This document shows, one piece after another, positions 56,582-64,000 of a DNA stretch of 64,000 bases. Each line of letters opens with the position of its first letter. Positions within the stretch are counted from its first letter, which is position 1. The translations under genes were made by a program, and so were the position numbers. The stretch is from JAJDTQ01 sp963422385 (GTDB taxonomy: Bacteria > Desulfobacterota > Binatia > UBA9968 > JAJDTQ01), in contig OY729432.1 of the NCBI GenBank assembly GCA_963422385.1, positions 3,038,001 through 3,102,000 on the forward strand, written 5' to 3'. Under the pieces are notes generated by a model. The model had not been told where the DNA came from. It ran no database searches and saw nothing but the letters and a program-made list of their open reading frames with translations.

Positions 56582-57348
56582 TCGAGCCCCTGCTGGAGGT
56601 GCGCGACCTGTCCAAGAGCTTCGGCGCTCTGGTGGTGGCGGACGGCCTCTCGCTGGCGCTGGGGCCCGGCGCCAGGCACGCCCTCATCGGCCCCAACGGC
56701 GCGGGAAAGACGACCTTGGTGAACCTCATCACCGGTACCGTCGAACCCTCCGGCGGCTCGATCCTGCTGGACGGCCACGACGTCACCCATTGGCCCCAGG
56801 CGCGCAGGGTCAAGCACGGGCTCGCCCGGACCTTCCAGATCAACACGCTGTTCCGCGGCCTGAGCGTGATCGAGAACGTCAGCATGGCCATCAGCGAGCG
56901 GCGTTCCCTCGCGGCCAGGTTGTGGCGGCGCGCGGACGCCCGGGGCGACGTCCTTGCCGAAGGCATGGCGTTGCTCGAATCCCTGAAGCTCGACGGCGAG
57001 GCCCAACGGCTGGTGCGGGAACTCCCCTACGGCCGGCAGCGGCTGGTGGAGCTGGCCATCGCGCTGGGCCTTCGCCCCAAGGTGCTGCTGCTGGACGAGC
57101 CCGCCGCGGGGGTACCGTCGGCGGAGAGCCACGTACTGCTGGAGGCGGTGGATGCCTTGCCCGAGTCCATGGCGGTGCTGATGATCGAGCACGACATGGA
57201 CATCGTCTTCCGCTTTGCCGAGAGGGTGACGGTGCTGGTCTCCGGCGCGATTCTCACCGAGGGCGCCCCTGCCGAGGTCGGCGCGGATCCCAGAGTGCAG
57301 GAGGTCTATCTCGGCGAGAACGCCGAGCTGCATGGAGGACGCCGTTGA
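56578..57348 (+). CDS. livG: ABC ATPase LivG
   Basis: 256 residues from ATG 56578, overlapping the livM stop. Walker A GPNGAGKTT, Walker B VLLLDEPAAGV and the switch His in MIEHDMD are intact. The signature is unusual: LPYGRQRLVELA instead of LSYGEQRQLEIA. It hydrolyses ATP for the transporter as a heterodimer with LivF. Confidence 0.93.
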   Translation: MIEPLLEVRDLSKSFGALVVADGLSLALGPGARHALIGPNGAGKTTLVNLITGTVEPSGGSILLDGHDVTHWPQARRVKHGLARTFQINTLFRGLSVIENVSMAISERRSLAARLWRRADARGDVLAEGMALLESLKLDGEAQRLVRELPYGRQRLVELAIALGLRPKVLLLDEPAAGVPSAESHVLLEAVDALPESMAVLMIEHDMDIVFRFAERVTVLVSGAILTEGAPAEVGADPRVQEVYLGENAELHGGRR

Positions 57349-58064
57349 GCGCCGTTGCGGACAACGCGCTGGACCTTGCCGGGGTCAACGCCGGCTACGG
57401 CGGGACCGTGGTGATCGAGGACATCGACCTGACCCTCGACCCGGGCGAGCGGCTGAGCATCATCGGCCGCAACGGGGTGGGGAAGACCACGTTGCTGGGA
57501 ACCGTCATGGGCTACACGACGCTGCACTCGGGACGGATCGCGTTGGCAGGCCGCGACATATCCAGTGCCAGGACCTACGATCGGGTACGCGCCGGCCTGG
57601 GTCACGTTCCCCAGGAACGGGAAGTGTTCCCGTCGCTAAGCGTATACGAGAACCTGGCCGTGGCGCAGAGGGCCGGCGGCTGGACCCTTGACAGGGTCTA
57701 CGGGCTTTTCCCGCAACTGGCGGCGCGCCGGACCCACAAGGGGGGCCAGCTCTCCGGCGGCGAGCAGCAGATGCTGGCCATCGCCCGGGCACTGGCGGGC
57801 AACCCTTCGGTGCTGCTCATGGACGAGCCCACCGAGGGCCTGGCCCCGGTCATCATCGAGCAACTGGTGGAGGCCATGCACACCCTGCGCTCCCAGGAGG
57901 GTCTCGCCATCGTCCTGGTGGAGCAGCATACCGGCATCGCCCTGGAGTTCTCGGAGCGCGCCGTGGTCATGAACCGCGGCCGCATCGTCTACGACGGCCC
58001 CGGCGCCGCCCTGACGGCCGACGAGCCGCTGCTGAACTCGCTGGTGGGGGTGGCCGGGGAGTGA
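57345..58064 (+). CDS. livF: ABC ATPase LivF
   Basis: 239 residues. The start is a TTG at 57345 overlapping the livG TGA (TTGA), with GGAGG 8 nt upstream; no ATG fits. Walker A GRNGVGKTT, signature LSGGEQQMLAIARAL, Walker B VLLMDEPTEGL and VEQHTG are present. It completes the five-gene transporter operon livJHMGF. Confidence 0.93.
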   Translation: MSAVADNALDLAGVNAGYGGTVVIEDIDLTLDPGERLSIIGRNGVGKTTLLGTVMGYTTLHSGRIALAGRDISSARTYDRVRAGLGHVPQEREVFPSLSVYENLAVAQRAGGWTLDRVYGLFPQLAARRTHKGGQLSGGEQQMLAIARALAGNPSVLLMDEPTEGLAPVIIEQLVEAMHTLRSQEGLAIVLVEQHTGIALEFSERAVVMNRGRIVYDGPGAALTADEPLLNSLVGVAGE

Positions 58065-58246
58065 CGGTGGGACTCCCGAATCCGTCATCGCAGACCACCC
58101 GAACCGTCATCCCGACTTGATCCGGGATGGGAGGGAGGGTCGGCCGTGCGCGTTGGACATTTCATATTCTTTCCTGTGTACTGAAAGTTAATGGTCTGCG
58201 CCGCATCGATCGTCCCACCCATGGCCGCGAGAACCGAGGAGACGCC

Positions 58247-59494
58247 ATGAAGAAGTCCGACGATAGTGAGAAGCTGGGCCGGCGGGAGCTTCTGCGCCGG
58301 GGTGCTTTGGCAGGGGTCGCGGCCGGATTGTTGCCCTTTACCGGGAGCGGCGTTGCGAAGGCGAAAGCGCAAGACACGGTGAAGCGTTACGTTCCCCTGG
58401 GCCGTACCGGGTTCAAAATTTCCGACATCTCGTTCGGCTCCAGCCGGCTCGACGCGGGCGAGGAAAACCTGGTGCTGGATGCCCTGGACCGCGGCATCAA
58501 CTACTTCGACACGGCCGAGAGCTATCGTGGCGGCGATTCCGAGATCACCATCGGCAACGCCCTCAGGGGCAAGCGGGACAAGGTCTTCATCGCTTCCAAG
58601 ACTCACGCCCGCGCCACCGAGACCAGGGAGTCGATGATGCGCTCCCTCGAGGCCAGCCTGAGCCGGTTGCAGACCGACTACCTGGACGTCTATTTCACCC
58701 ACGCGGTGAACGACGTGGGCCGGCTGGAGAACCCCGAGTGGCACGCGTTCGTCGAGGACGCCAAAAGGCAAGGCAAGATCCGCTTCTCGGGCATTTCCGG
58801 TCACGCGGGACGGCTCATCCAGTGCCTGGACTATGCCCTGGACCGGGATATGGTGGATGTCCTGCTGGTGGCCTACAACTTCGGTCAGGACCCGGCCTTC
58901 TACGAGCGTTTCACCCAAGGCTTCGATTTCATCGCGCGTCAGCCCGATTTGCCGCGTGTCCTCAGGAAGGCGAAGACGAAGAACGTGGGCGTCATCGCCA
59001 TGAAGACCCTCATGGGCGCCCGTCTCAATGACATGCGGCCGTTCGAGAAGGACGGCGCCACGTACGCCCAGGCTGCGTTTCGCTGGGTGCTGTCCAATCC
59101 CGACGTACACGCGCTGATCATCTCCATGACCGATTCCGGCGCGATCCGGGAGTTTCTGGGAGCCTCGGGCTGGACCACCGCGGCCCGCGGGGACTTCGAG
59201 CTGCTCAAGGGGTACGCGCGCATGAACGGGGCATCCTACTGCCGCCACGCCTGCAACGACTGCGAGAGCGCCTGCCCCTACGGCGTCCCCATCGCCGACG
59301 TGTTGAGGACGCGCATGTACGCCCGGGACTACCAGGACGAGAAGCTGGCGCGCAGCGAATACGCCGCCCTGGGAGACGGCGCCGCGGCCTGCCTCACCTG
59401 CCCGACCCAGGCGTGCGCCGGCTCCTGCACCTACGGGCTCCCGGTGGAGAAGCTCACGGGTCCGACGCACCGGATGCTGACACGAAGGGCCTGA
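58247..59494 (+). CDS. Tat-exported aldo/keto reductase with C-terminal cysteine clusters
   Basis: 415 residues from ATG 58247 (GAGGAG 5 nt upstream). A twin-arginine-like signal (GRRELLRRGALAGVAAGLLP) is followed by an AKR barrel: GRTGFKISDISFGSSRL, FDTAESYRGGDSE (Asp and Tyr), SKTHAR (Lys) and VYFTHAVND (His). The C-terminus has CRHACNDCESACPYG and CLTCPTQACAGSC, cysteine sets as in 4Fe-4S-type AKR relatives. It is probably periplasmic, which is unusual for NADPH enzymes, so another cofactor or electron route is possible. Confidence 0.9.
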   Translation: MKKSDDSEKLGRRELLRRGALAGVAAGLLPFTGSGVAKAKAQDTVKRYVPLGRTGFKISDISFGSSRLDAGEENLVLDALDRGINYFDTAESYRGGDSEITIGNALRGKRDKVFIASKTHARATETRESMMRSLEASLSRLQTDYLDVYFTHAVNDVGRLENPEWHAFVEDAKRQGKIRFSGISGHAGRLIQCLDYALDRDMVDVLLVAYNFGQDPAFYERFTQGFDFIARQPDLPRVLRKAKTKNVGVIAMKTLMGARLNDMRPFEKDGATYAQAAFRWVLSNPDVHALIISMTDSGAIREFLGASGWTTAARGDFELLKGYARMNGASYCRHACNDCESACPYGVPIADVLRTRMYARDYQDEKLARSEYAALGDGAAACLTCPTQACAGSCTYGLPVEKLTGPTHRMLTRRA

Positions 59495-59514
59495 TCGTCG
59501 GGCCGCTCAAGTAG

Positions 59515-59616
59515 CTGCTCGGTCACGCCGAGGTGCGGCCCACCGACCGCTACACTGAGCTCGCTATCCATCCCCTGAAGGCCGTTGCGAACATCCTGGC
59601 CTTGAGGTTGGCGTGA
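59515..59616 (+). pseudogene. Tyrosine recombinase (integrase) C-terminal remnant
   Basis: 34-codon piece reading LLGHAEVRPTDRYTELAIHP and on to a TGA at 59616. The LGH box and the nucleophile Tyr at the correct spacing are those of Xer/phage integrases. A TAG (59512-59514) precedes it in frame and no upstream catalytic domain exists. It begins 20 nt after the aldo/keto reductase stop and marks the left edge of the decayed island. Confidence 0.8.
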
Positions 59617-59842
59617 TCCCTGAATCGAACGATAGCGGCTACGCGCTTTCGATGTACTGATGGACGCGGACACGCGCCAGGAAAGGGCCGTAGCGTAAGG
59701 CGCACTGGGTTCGACCGGGCGGCGCAGGCGGGTCAGCGATCGATTGTAGACTGCACGGCGGTGGGCTACATGTTGCCCCGCGGTCCTCGACGTTCTCCAT
59801 GGCGGCCTCAAGTGTCGTCCGAATCGAGATACCGCGCAGGCG

Positions 59843-60022
59843 ATGGCATTCTCCTGGATTGATACCAGGGAAGTACGTTCTCCGGACTCCCGTGCCTACG
59901 TGATTCTGAACGACTCGGAACAAACGGTATCCGAAAACGTGCTGGATGCGATGCGAAATTACGACGTGCACCCTATCTCGTGGTCGAGCCGGGATGAGGC
60001 GCGCGCGGAACTTGCCGCGTGA
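59843..60022 (+). CDS. Small ORF overlapping the first hsdR 5' fragment
   Basis: 59 codons: MAFSWIDTREVRSP, then AYVILNDSEQTVSENVLDAM and WSSRDEARAELAA. Its TGA overlaps the GTG of an hsdR-like start by 4 nt (GTGA), the same arrangement as the two other hsdR starts downstream. It is not a family I recognise; the upstream part could be truncated by an earlier rearrangement. Confidence 0.45.
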   Translation: MAFSWIDTREVRSPDSRAYVILNDSEQTVSENVLDAMRNYDVHPISWSSRDEARAELAA

Positions 60023-60084
60023 CCACCCTCACCGAATCCGCCGTCGAACAGACCTCCCTTGTTCGGGATGATCGCTCACAATGA
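60019..60084 (+). pseudogene. hsdR 5' fragment, copy 1
   Basis: GTG start, reading TTLTESAVEQTSLVRDDRSQ then stop. The first 14 codons match the start of copy 2 (TTFTETAVEQATL) and of type I restriction HsdR. After VEQTSL the sequence diverges and runs into the RAYT gene, whose ATG overlaps this stop (ATGA). Confidence 0.65.
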
Positions 60085-60631
60085 CCAGCCGCTACGACCC
60101 GAAACACCATCGCCGCCAGTCCCTTCGCCTGAAGGGATACGACTACACGCAGGCGGGGTTGTACTTCGTGACGCTCTGTACACAAGGCCGTCAACTTCGC
60201 TTCGGTGACATCGCACAGGACAAGATGTCGCTGAACCATACCGGCCAATTGGTCGCGGAGGCGTGGGAATGGCTGGCAGTCCAATATCCTTATGTCGCAT
60301 TGGGCGAATATGTCATCATGCCGAATCACCTGCACGGCCTCATTGCCATTACCGACCATGGTAGGGGCGGTTCGCGAACCGCCCCTACATCCGTGGGCGC
60401 AAACCGTTGGGACGTCTCATCGGCGCATTCAAGACCGTCGTGTCCAAGCGCATCAACCTTGCGCACAACACCCTCGGTCAACCGGTTTGGCAGCGCAACT
60501 ACTACGAACACGTGGTGAGGAACGACGAATCGCTGACGAGAATCCGCCAATATATTCTCGACAATCCGGCGCGATGGTCCTTCGATCGCGAGAACCCGCT
60601 GGTAGCGAGACCGGAGCCGGAGGCTAAATGA
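60081..60631 (+). pseudogene. REP-associated tyrosine transposase (RAYT, IS200-like), frameshifted
   Basis: Y1-type transposase: GYDYTQAGLYFVTLCTQGR, YVIMPNHLHGLIAI (HUH-type metal site), then after a frame change LIGAFKTVVSKRINLAHNT, VWQRNYYEHVVRNDE with the catalytic Tyr, and DNPARWSFDRENP. A perfect 28-bp palindrome at 60361-60388 is translated in frame as GRGGSRTAPT, and the frame is lost just after it (~60390-60410). RAYTs are linked to REP palindromes, so the cognate repeat may have inserted into its own gene. ATG overlaps hsdR fragment 1; TGA overlaps fragment 2. Confidence 0.85.
60361..60388. repeat. Perfect 28-bp palindrome inside the RAYT gene
   Basis: GTAGGGGCGGTTCG-CGAACCGCCCCTAC, 14-bp arms with no loop. 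It shares the GGGGCGG...CCGCCCC plan with 15508, 35769 and 48669, supporting a genome-wide REP-like family mobilised by RAYT proteins. Confidence 0.85.
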
Positions 60632-60735
60632 CCACCTTCACCGAGACCGCCGTCGAACAGGCCACGCTGGACTGGCTGGAAAGCCTCGGCTGGGCGGTCG
60701 CCCACGGCCCCGACATCGCCCTCGTTTTGGCATAA
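60628..60735 (+). pseudogene. hsdR 5' fragment, copy 2
   Basis: ATG overlaps the RAYT TGA (ATGA). It reads TTFTETAVEQATLDWLESLG, then WAVAHGPDIALVLA and stops. LDWLESLGWAVAHGPDIA is the conserved HsdR N-terminus. The match to copy 3 ends at GPDIA, after which the toxin-antitoxin pair begins. Confidence 0.75.
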
Positions 60736-60769
60736 CGTCCAACATCGTTTGGTTGCCGAAGGTGTGACC

Positions 60770-61048
60770 ATGGAAATTTCCAAACCCCACCGTGTACGGA
60801 CTGTTGCCGAAGCCAAGACCCATCTGTCAGAAATTTTGCGGCTGGCCGAAGAAGAGGGGCCGCAGACTATAGGTGCCCGGCGGCCATTCGTGGTCGTACC
60901 CGCCGACACGTGGTGTGCAAAAACCTCGCCTCGCAAACCCCTGGGTCAGTGGCTGATCGACAACATGCCACGCGGGATTGATCTTGAAATCCCCAGCCGC
61001 CACGAACCCGAACGTGCAGTTCCGTTCAGCGGCGGTGATGTCGAGTGA
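60770..61048 (+). CDS. Phd/YefM-type antitoxin
   Basis: 92 residues from ATG 60770. VRTVAEAKTHLSEILRLAEE is the DNA-binding Phd fold start, RRPFVVVPADTW follows, and the C-terminus LGQWLIDNMPRGIDLE is typical of antitoxins paired with FitB/VapC toxins. Its stop overlaps the toxin GTG (GTGA). An in-frame TTG at 60749 is an alternative start. It probably represses its own promoter and neutralises the PIN toxin. Confidence 0.85.
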   Translation: MEISKPHRVRTVAEAKTHLSEILRLAEEEGPQTIGARRPFVVVPADTWCAKTSPRKPLGQWLIDNMPRGIDLEIPSRHEPERAVPFSGGDVE

Positions 61049-61463
61049 ACGGCTTTCTTCTCGACACCACCGTTGTTTCGGAGTTGACAAAGGACGCGCC
61101 GGATTCGCAGGGCGTTGCGTTCCTTGCGGGTCAAGACGACCTGTGGCTGTCAACTATCGTCTTGCATGAGCCGGCCTTGGCCTGAATCTGCTCCCGCTGA
61201 GGCAACGCCGCGACCGCATAAGCGCTGCTTTGTCGGCGTTCGTTGCAGAGTACCAGGAGCGCATCCTGCCGGTGGATCGTCGGGAAGCGGAGCAGGCCGC
61301 AGCGTTGCGGGCGCAGGCGCGCCGGTCCGGTCGTGTCCTGCATCTGGATGACGCGCTGATCGCTGGGACGGCCAAGGCCCGTCACCGCACGGTTGCGTCG
61401 CGGAACGTGGCGGACTTCGAGGGCTTGGCCGTCGATGTGACCAACCCTTGGGAGGCGATGTGA
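61045..61463 (+). pseudogene. VapC/FitB PIN-domain toxin, frameshifted
   Basis: GTG 61045 gives NGFLLDTTVVSELTKDAPDS and LSTIVLHEPALA, then stops. The next frame resumes LNLLPLRQRRDRISAALSAF, HLDDALIAGTA and NVADFEG to 61463. One base is missing near 61175-61185 (GCCTTGGCCTGAA). The PIN acidic residues (LLD, HE, LDDALIAG) survive in both pieces. Repaired length is ~139 residues, normal for VapC RNases. The stop overlaps the third hsdR start (GTGA). Confidence 0.85.
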
Positions 61464-63647
61464 CAGGCGTCACCGAATCAACCGTCGAAGACGCCGCGTT
61501 CGCCTGGCTGGAAAGCCTCGGCTGAAGTGTCGCCCCCGGCCCCGACATTGCTCCCGATACACCGGGCGCAGAGCGTGCCGATTATGGCGAGGTGGTGCTG
61601 GCACGGCGGCTGTACAGTGCGCTTTCTCGGCTCAATCCTGGCCTTCCCGCCGAGGCGCTCGAAGACGCCTTCCGCCTACTGACCCGCCCGGAAGGGCTGA
61701 CGCTGGAGGCCCGCAACCGCGTCTTCCACCGCATGGCCGTGGAGGGCGCCACGGTGGAGTACCGCGACGCCGACGGCGCGATCAGGGGCGTGCAGGCCCG
61801 CGTGATCGATTTCGACGATCCGGCCAAGAACGACTGGCCCGCGGTCAACCAGTTCACTGTTGTGGAGAACAGACACGAGCGCCGCCCCGACGTGGTGCTG
61901 TTCGTCAACGGCCTGCCGCTGGCCGTGATCGAGCTCAAGAACCCGACCGATGAGAGCGCCACCATCTGGTCCGCGCTCCGACAGTTGCAGACCTACAAGG
62001 CGGAGGTCCCCTCGCTGCTCGCCTTCAACGCAACGCTTATCGTGTCGGACGGGCTCAAAGCCCGGATCGGCACACTCACTGCCGGGCGGGAATGGTTCAA
62101 ACCGTGGCGCACAATTTCGGGCGAGACACTGGCCGACGCTCGCCTGCCCCAATTGCAGGTCATGCTCGAAGGGGTCTGCGCGCCGCGCCGGTTCCTGGCG
62201 CTGGTCCGCGACTTCATCGTATTCGAGGACGACGGCGGCGGTGCGCTGGTCAAGAAGATGGCCGGCTACCACCAGTTCCACGCGGTCGAGACGGCGGTCA
62301 CCGAGACCTGCGCGCGGCAGAGCTTCGACAGGCGGTGCCGGAGGTTCGCGAGGAGAGATGCCGCTACGAGTCCGGCCGTGAGCCGGGCGACCGGCGCATC
62401 GGCGTGGTCCGGCACACGCAAGGGTCGGGCAAGAGCCTGACCATGGCCTTCCATGCCGGGCGCATCATCCGCGAGCCGGCGATGAGCAATCCCACCATCG
62501 TTGTACTGACCGACCGCAACGACCTGGACGACCAACTCTTCGCCACCTTCGCGCGCTGCGCCGACCTGCTGCGTCAACCCCCGGTGCAGGCGGCGAGCCG
62601 GGCGGCCTCGGCGTCGATTATCCGGGTCTGGCGCATGAACTGAAGCGCGCGCTGGCAACCTACACCGAGAGCGGCGGAACGGGACAGGCCGCGCTGGATC
62701 AGGGGCAAGCGGTAGCCGCGATGCTGAAGAAGTACGAGGTCTGCTGCGGCTTGTTCCACGGCTTCGACCGGTCGCCGTGGGTCGCTGGCTCCGGCGGTAC
62801 GGCTGGGTCTGCTGCCCGCCGCGCAGGAACACGTGCTGGCCCAGGAACACGGCAAGGATCGACTGATCGGCGCGGTCGCGCACTGTCACAGGCGTTGGCC
62901 TTGGCCGTGCCGCACGAGGAGGCGCTGCGCATCCGCGACGATGTGGCGTTCTTTCAGGCGGTGCAATCGGTGCTGGCCAAGCGCGCGCCTGCCGAGGCGC
63001 GGCCCGAGGAAGATGTGGACCACGCCGTCCGCCAGATCATTTCGCGGGCGGTGGCGTCCGAGGGCGTGATCGACATCTTTGCCGTCGCCGGGCTGGACAA
63101 GCCCGACGTCTCGATCCTGTCCGAAGAATTTCTGGCCGAGGTGCAGGTCATGCCACAGCGCAACCTCGCCGTAGAGCTGTTGCAGAAACCGTTGAGGAGC
63201 GAACTTGCCACCCGCCGGCGGAAGAACGTCGTCCAGGCGCGGTCGTTCGCCGAGATGCTGGAGCGGACCCTGCGCCGCTACCAGAACCGGGCCATCGAGG
63301 CCGCGCAGGTGATCGAGGAACTGATCGGGCTTGCCCGCGACATGCGCGTGGCGAAGCGATTGGGCTCGGAGGACGAGCTCGCCTTCTACGACGCGCTCGA
63401 GACCAACGACAGCGCGGTTCAGGTGCTGGGCGACGAGACGCAGCGCGACATCGCGCGCGAACTGGTCGAAACCGTACGCGGCAACGTCACCATCGACTGG
63501 ACGCTGCGCGAGAACGTCCGCGCCAATCTCCGCCGGCTGGTCAAGCGGTGCCTGCGCAAGCACGGCTATCCACCCGAAAGGCAGGAGGAGGCGACGCGAA
63601 CGGTGCTCGAGCAGACGGAGGCGCTGTCAGCCGGCTGGGCAGCGTAA
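61460..63647 (+). pseudogene. hsdR: Type I restriction enzyme HsdR: early stop, frameshift and internal deletion
   Basis: GTG 61460 overlaps the VapC stop. TGVTESTVEDAAFAWLESLG ends at TGA (61523) where copy 2 has Trp; the same frame then continues SVAPGPDIAPDTPGAERADY into the nuclease domain (VNQFTVVENRHERRPDVVLF, LAVIELKNPTDE). A frame change near 62320 leads to HTQGSGKSLTM (Walker A) and VVLTDRNDLDDQLF. At about 62600 the DEAD-box and later helicase motifs are missing, and the C-terminal region resumes (AHELKRALATYTESGGTG, then frame changes) to 63647. About 730 codons remain of ~1050. hsdM and hsdS are not in the window. Confidence 0.88.
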
Positions 63648-63701
63648 TGCCGATTGAAACGCGCGATGCAGGGTAAGCGGTGCGGGCGGCCCACCTGGAT
63701 T

Positions 63702-63803
63702 TCAGCTTGACGCCGGGTCGAAGTTCCAGGGCAGGAGTTCGTGGACCCGCGATTGCGGGTGGCCGGCGGCAATTTTCTCGAGGGTGCTCTTGAGCCAGGT
63801 GTT
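63702..63803 (-). pseudogene. IS66-family transposase C-terminal remnant
   Basis: Leftward reading WLKSTLEKIAAGHPQSRVHE then LLPWNFDPASS and stop matches the C-terminus of IS66 TnpC transposases. Homology stops at about 63803. It lies 54 bp beyond the hsdR remnant and adds to the picture of an eroding island. Confidence 0.75.
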
Positions 63804-63811
63804 CTTCACTG

Positions 63812-63991
63812 TCAGTTTAAGCCGGACCTTGCGCCAGCAAGTCCCCGGCTGTCGTAGCCATAAATCAACCCGGCCACGGATTTGGAATGGACTTCACGGA
63901 TCCAGAAAAGATCTTCGCGCGGTCCGTCCTTCAGAAACCGGTGGGTATACCGCAAGTCCTGCTCCATGGTAGCTAAGGTCTGGCGGACCAT
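63812..63991 (-). CDS. Hypothetical small or partial ORF at the window edge
   Basis: 59 codons: MVRQTLATMEQDLRYTHRFL, then LFWIREVHSKSVAGLIYGYD and a TGA at 63812. The frame is also open upstream to the window end, so it may be the 3' end of a longer gene. I do not recognise it. Low certainty that it is coding. Confidence 0.3.
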   Translation of the reverse strand: MVRQTLATMEQDLRYTHRFLKDGPREDLFWIREVHSKSVAGLIYGYDSRGLAGARSGLN

Positions 63992-64000
63992 TACGTCAGC

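Overview
The window is a 64 kb piece of a GC-rich chromosome from a Gram-negative bacterium. Evidence for the cell type is a LAGC lipoprotein, periplasmic solute-binding proteins, a twin-arginine signal and a 17 kDa surface-antigen domain. The gene content (hydantoinase/oxoprolinase subunits, a CoA transferase, amidohydrolases, UbiD, xanthine-dehydrogenase type enzymes, branched-chain amino acid transporters, many dispersed palindromes) resembles uncultivated, metabolically versatile Desulfobacterota- or Tectomicrobia-like lineages. No marker here fixes the taxon. No rRNA, tRNA or CRISPR array was seen.

Layout. 1-9.4 kb: cupin-hyuB-hyuA operon (hyuA leaves the window), a frameshifted CaiB/BaiF CoA transferase, a CinA-like protein, an alpha/beta hydrolase, and a second hyuB fused to an acetone carboxylase gamma-like zinc domain. 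9.4-10.9 kb: a less GC-rich islet with a frameshifted ParA ATPase and a translationally coupled coiled-coil partner. 10.9-22.2 kb: amidohydrolase, lipoprotein, surface antigen, methyltransferase, EttA, GMC oxidoreductase, CoxG-like protein, EamA transporter, MsrB between two copies of a ~158 bp MITE, M20 hydrolase and an NMT1-like binding protein. 22.2-29.9 kb: a two-gene accessory module, a 2016-residue P-loop NTPase plus a partner ending in a HEPN-type RNKLAH motif. It is the best candidate here for an undescribed (possibly anti-phage) system.

30-44.5 kb: iron/polyamine-type ABC transporter parts, two paralogous SDRs, a frameshifted MATE transporter, FxsA, then a lone NuoB followed by Rieske ferredoxin, monothiol glutaredoxin, truncated globin and ferritin-like VIT1 (an iron/redox cluster), a double nitroreductase, a mercuric-reductase-like flavoprotein and a TVP38 protein. 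44.6-59.5 kb: DUF2064 protein and MutY converging on a long inverted repeat; a five-gene leftward catabolic operon (TenA/PqqC-like, molybdenum hydroxylase, UbiD, TatD, ornithine cyclodeaminase-like) divergent from a livJHMGF-type transporter; and a Tat-exported aldo/keto reductase.

59.5-64 kb: a decaying accessory island. An integrase C-terminal remnant is followed by three successive copies of the 5' end of a type I restriction gene (hsdR). Each begins by a 4-nt overlap with a different upstream gene (small ORF, RAYT transposase, VapBC-like pair). The final hsdR has an early stop, a frameshift and an internal loss of most helicase motifs. An IS66 remnant follows. Single-base frameshifts recur across the window, so some 'pseudogenes' may be consensus errors.
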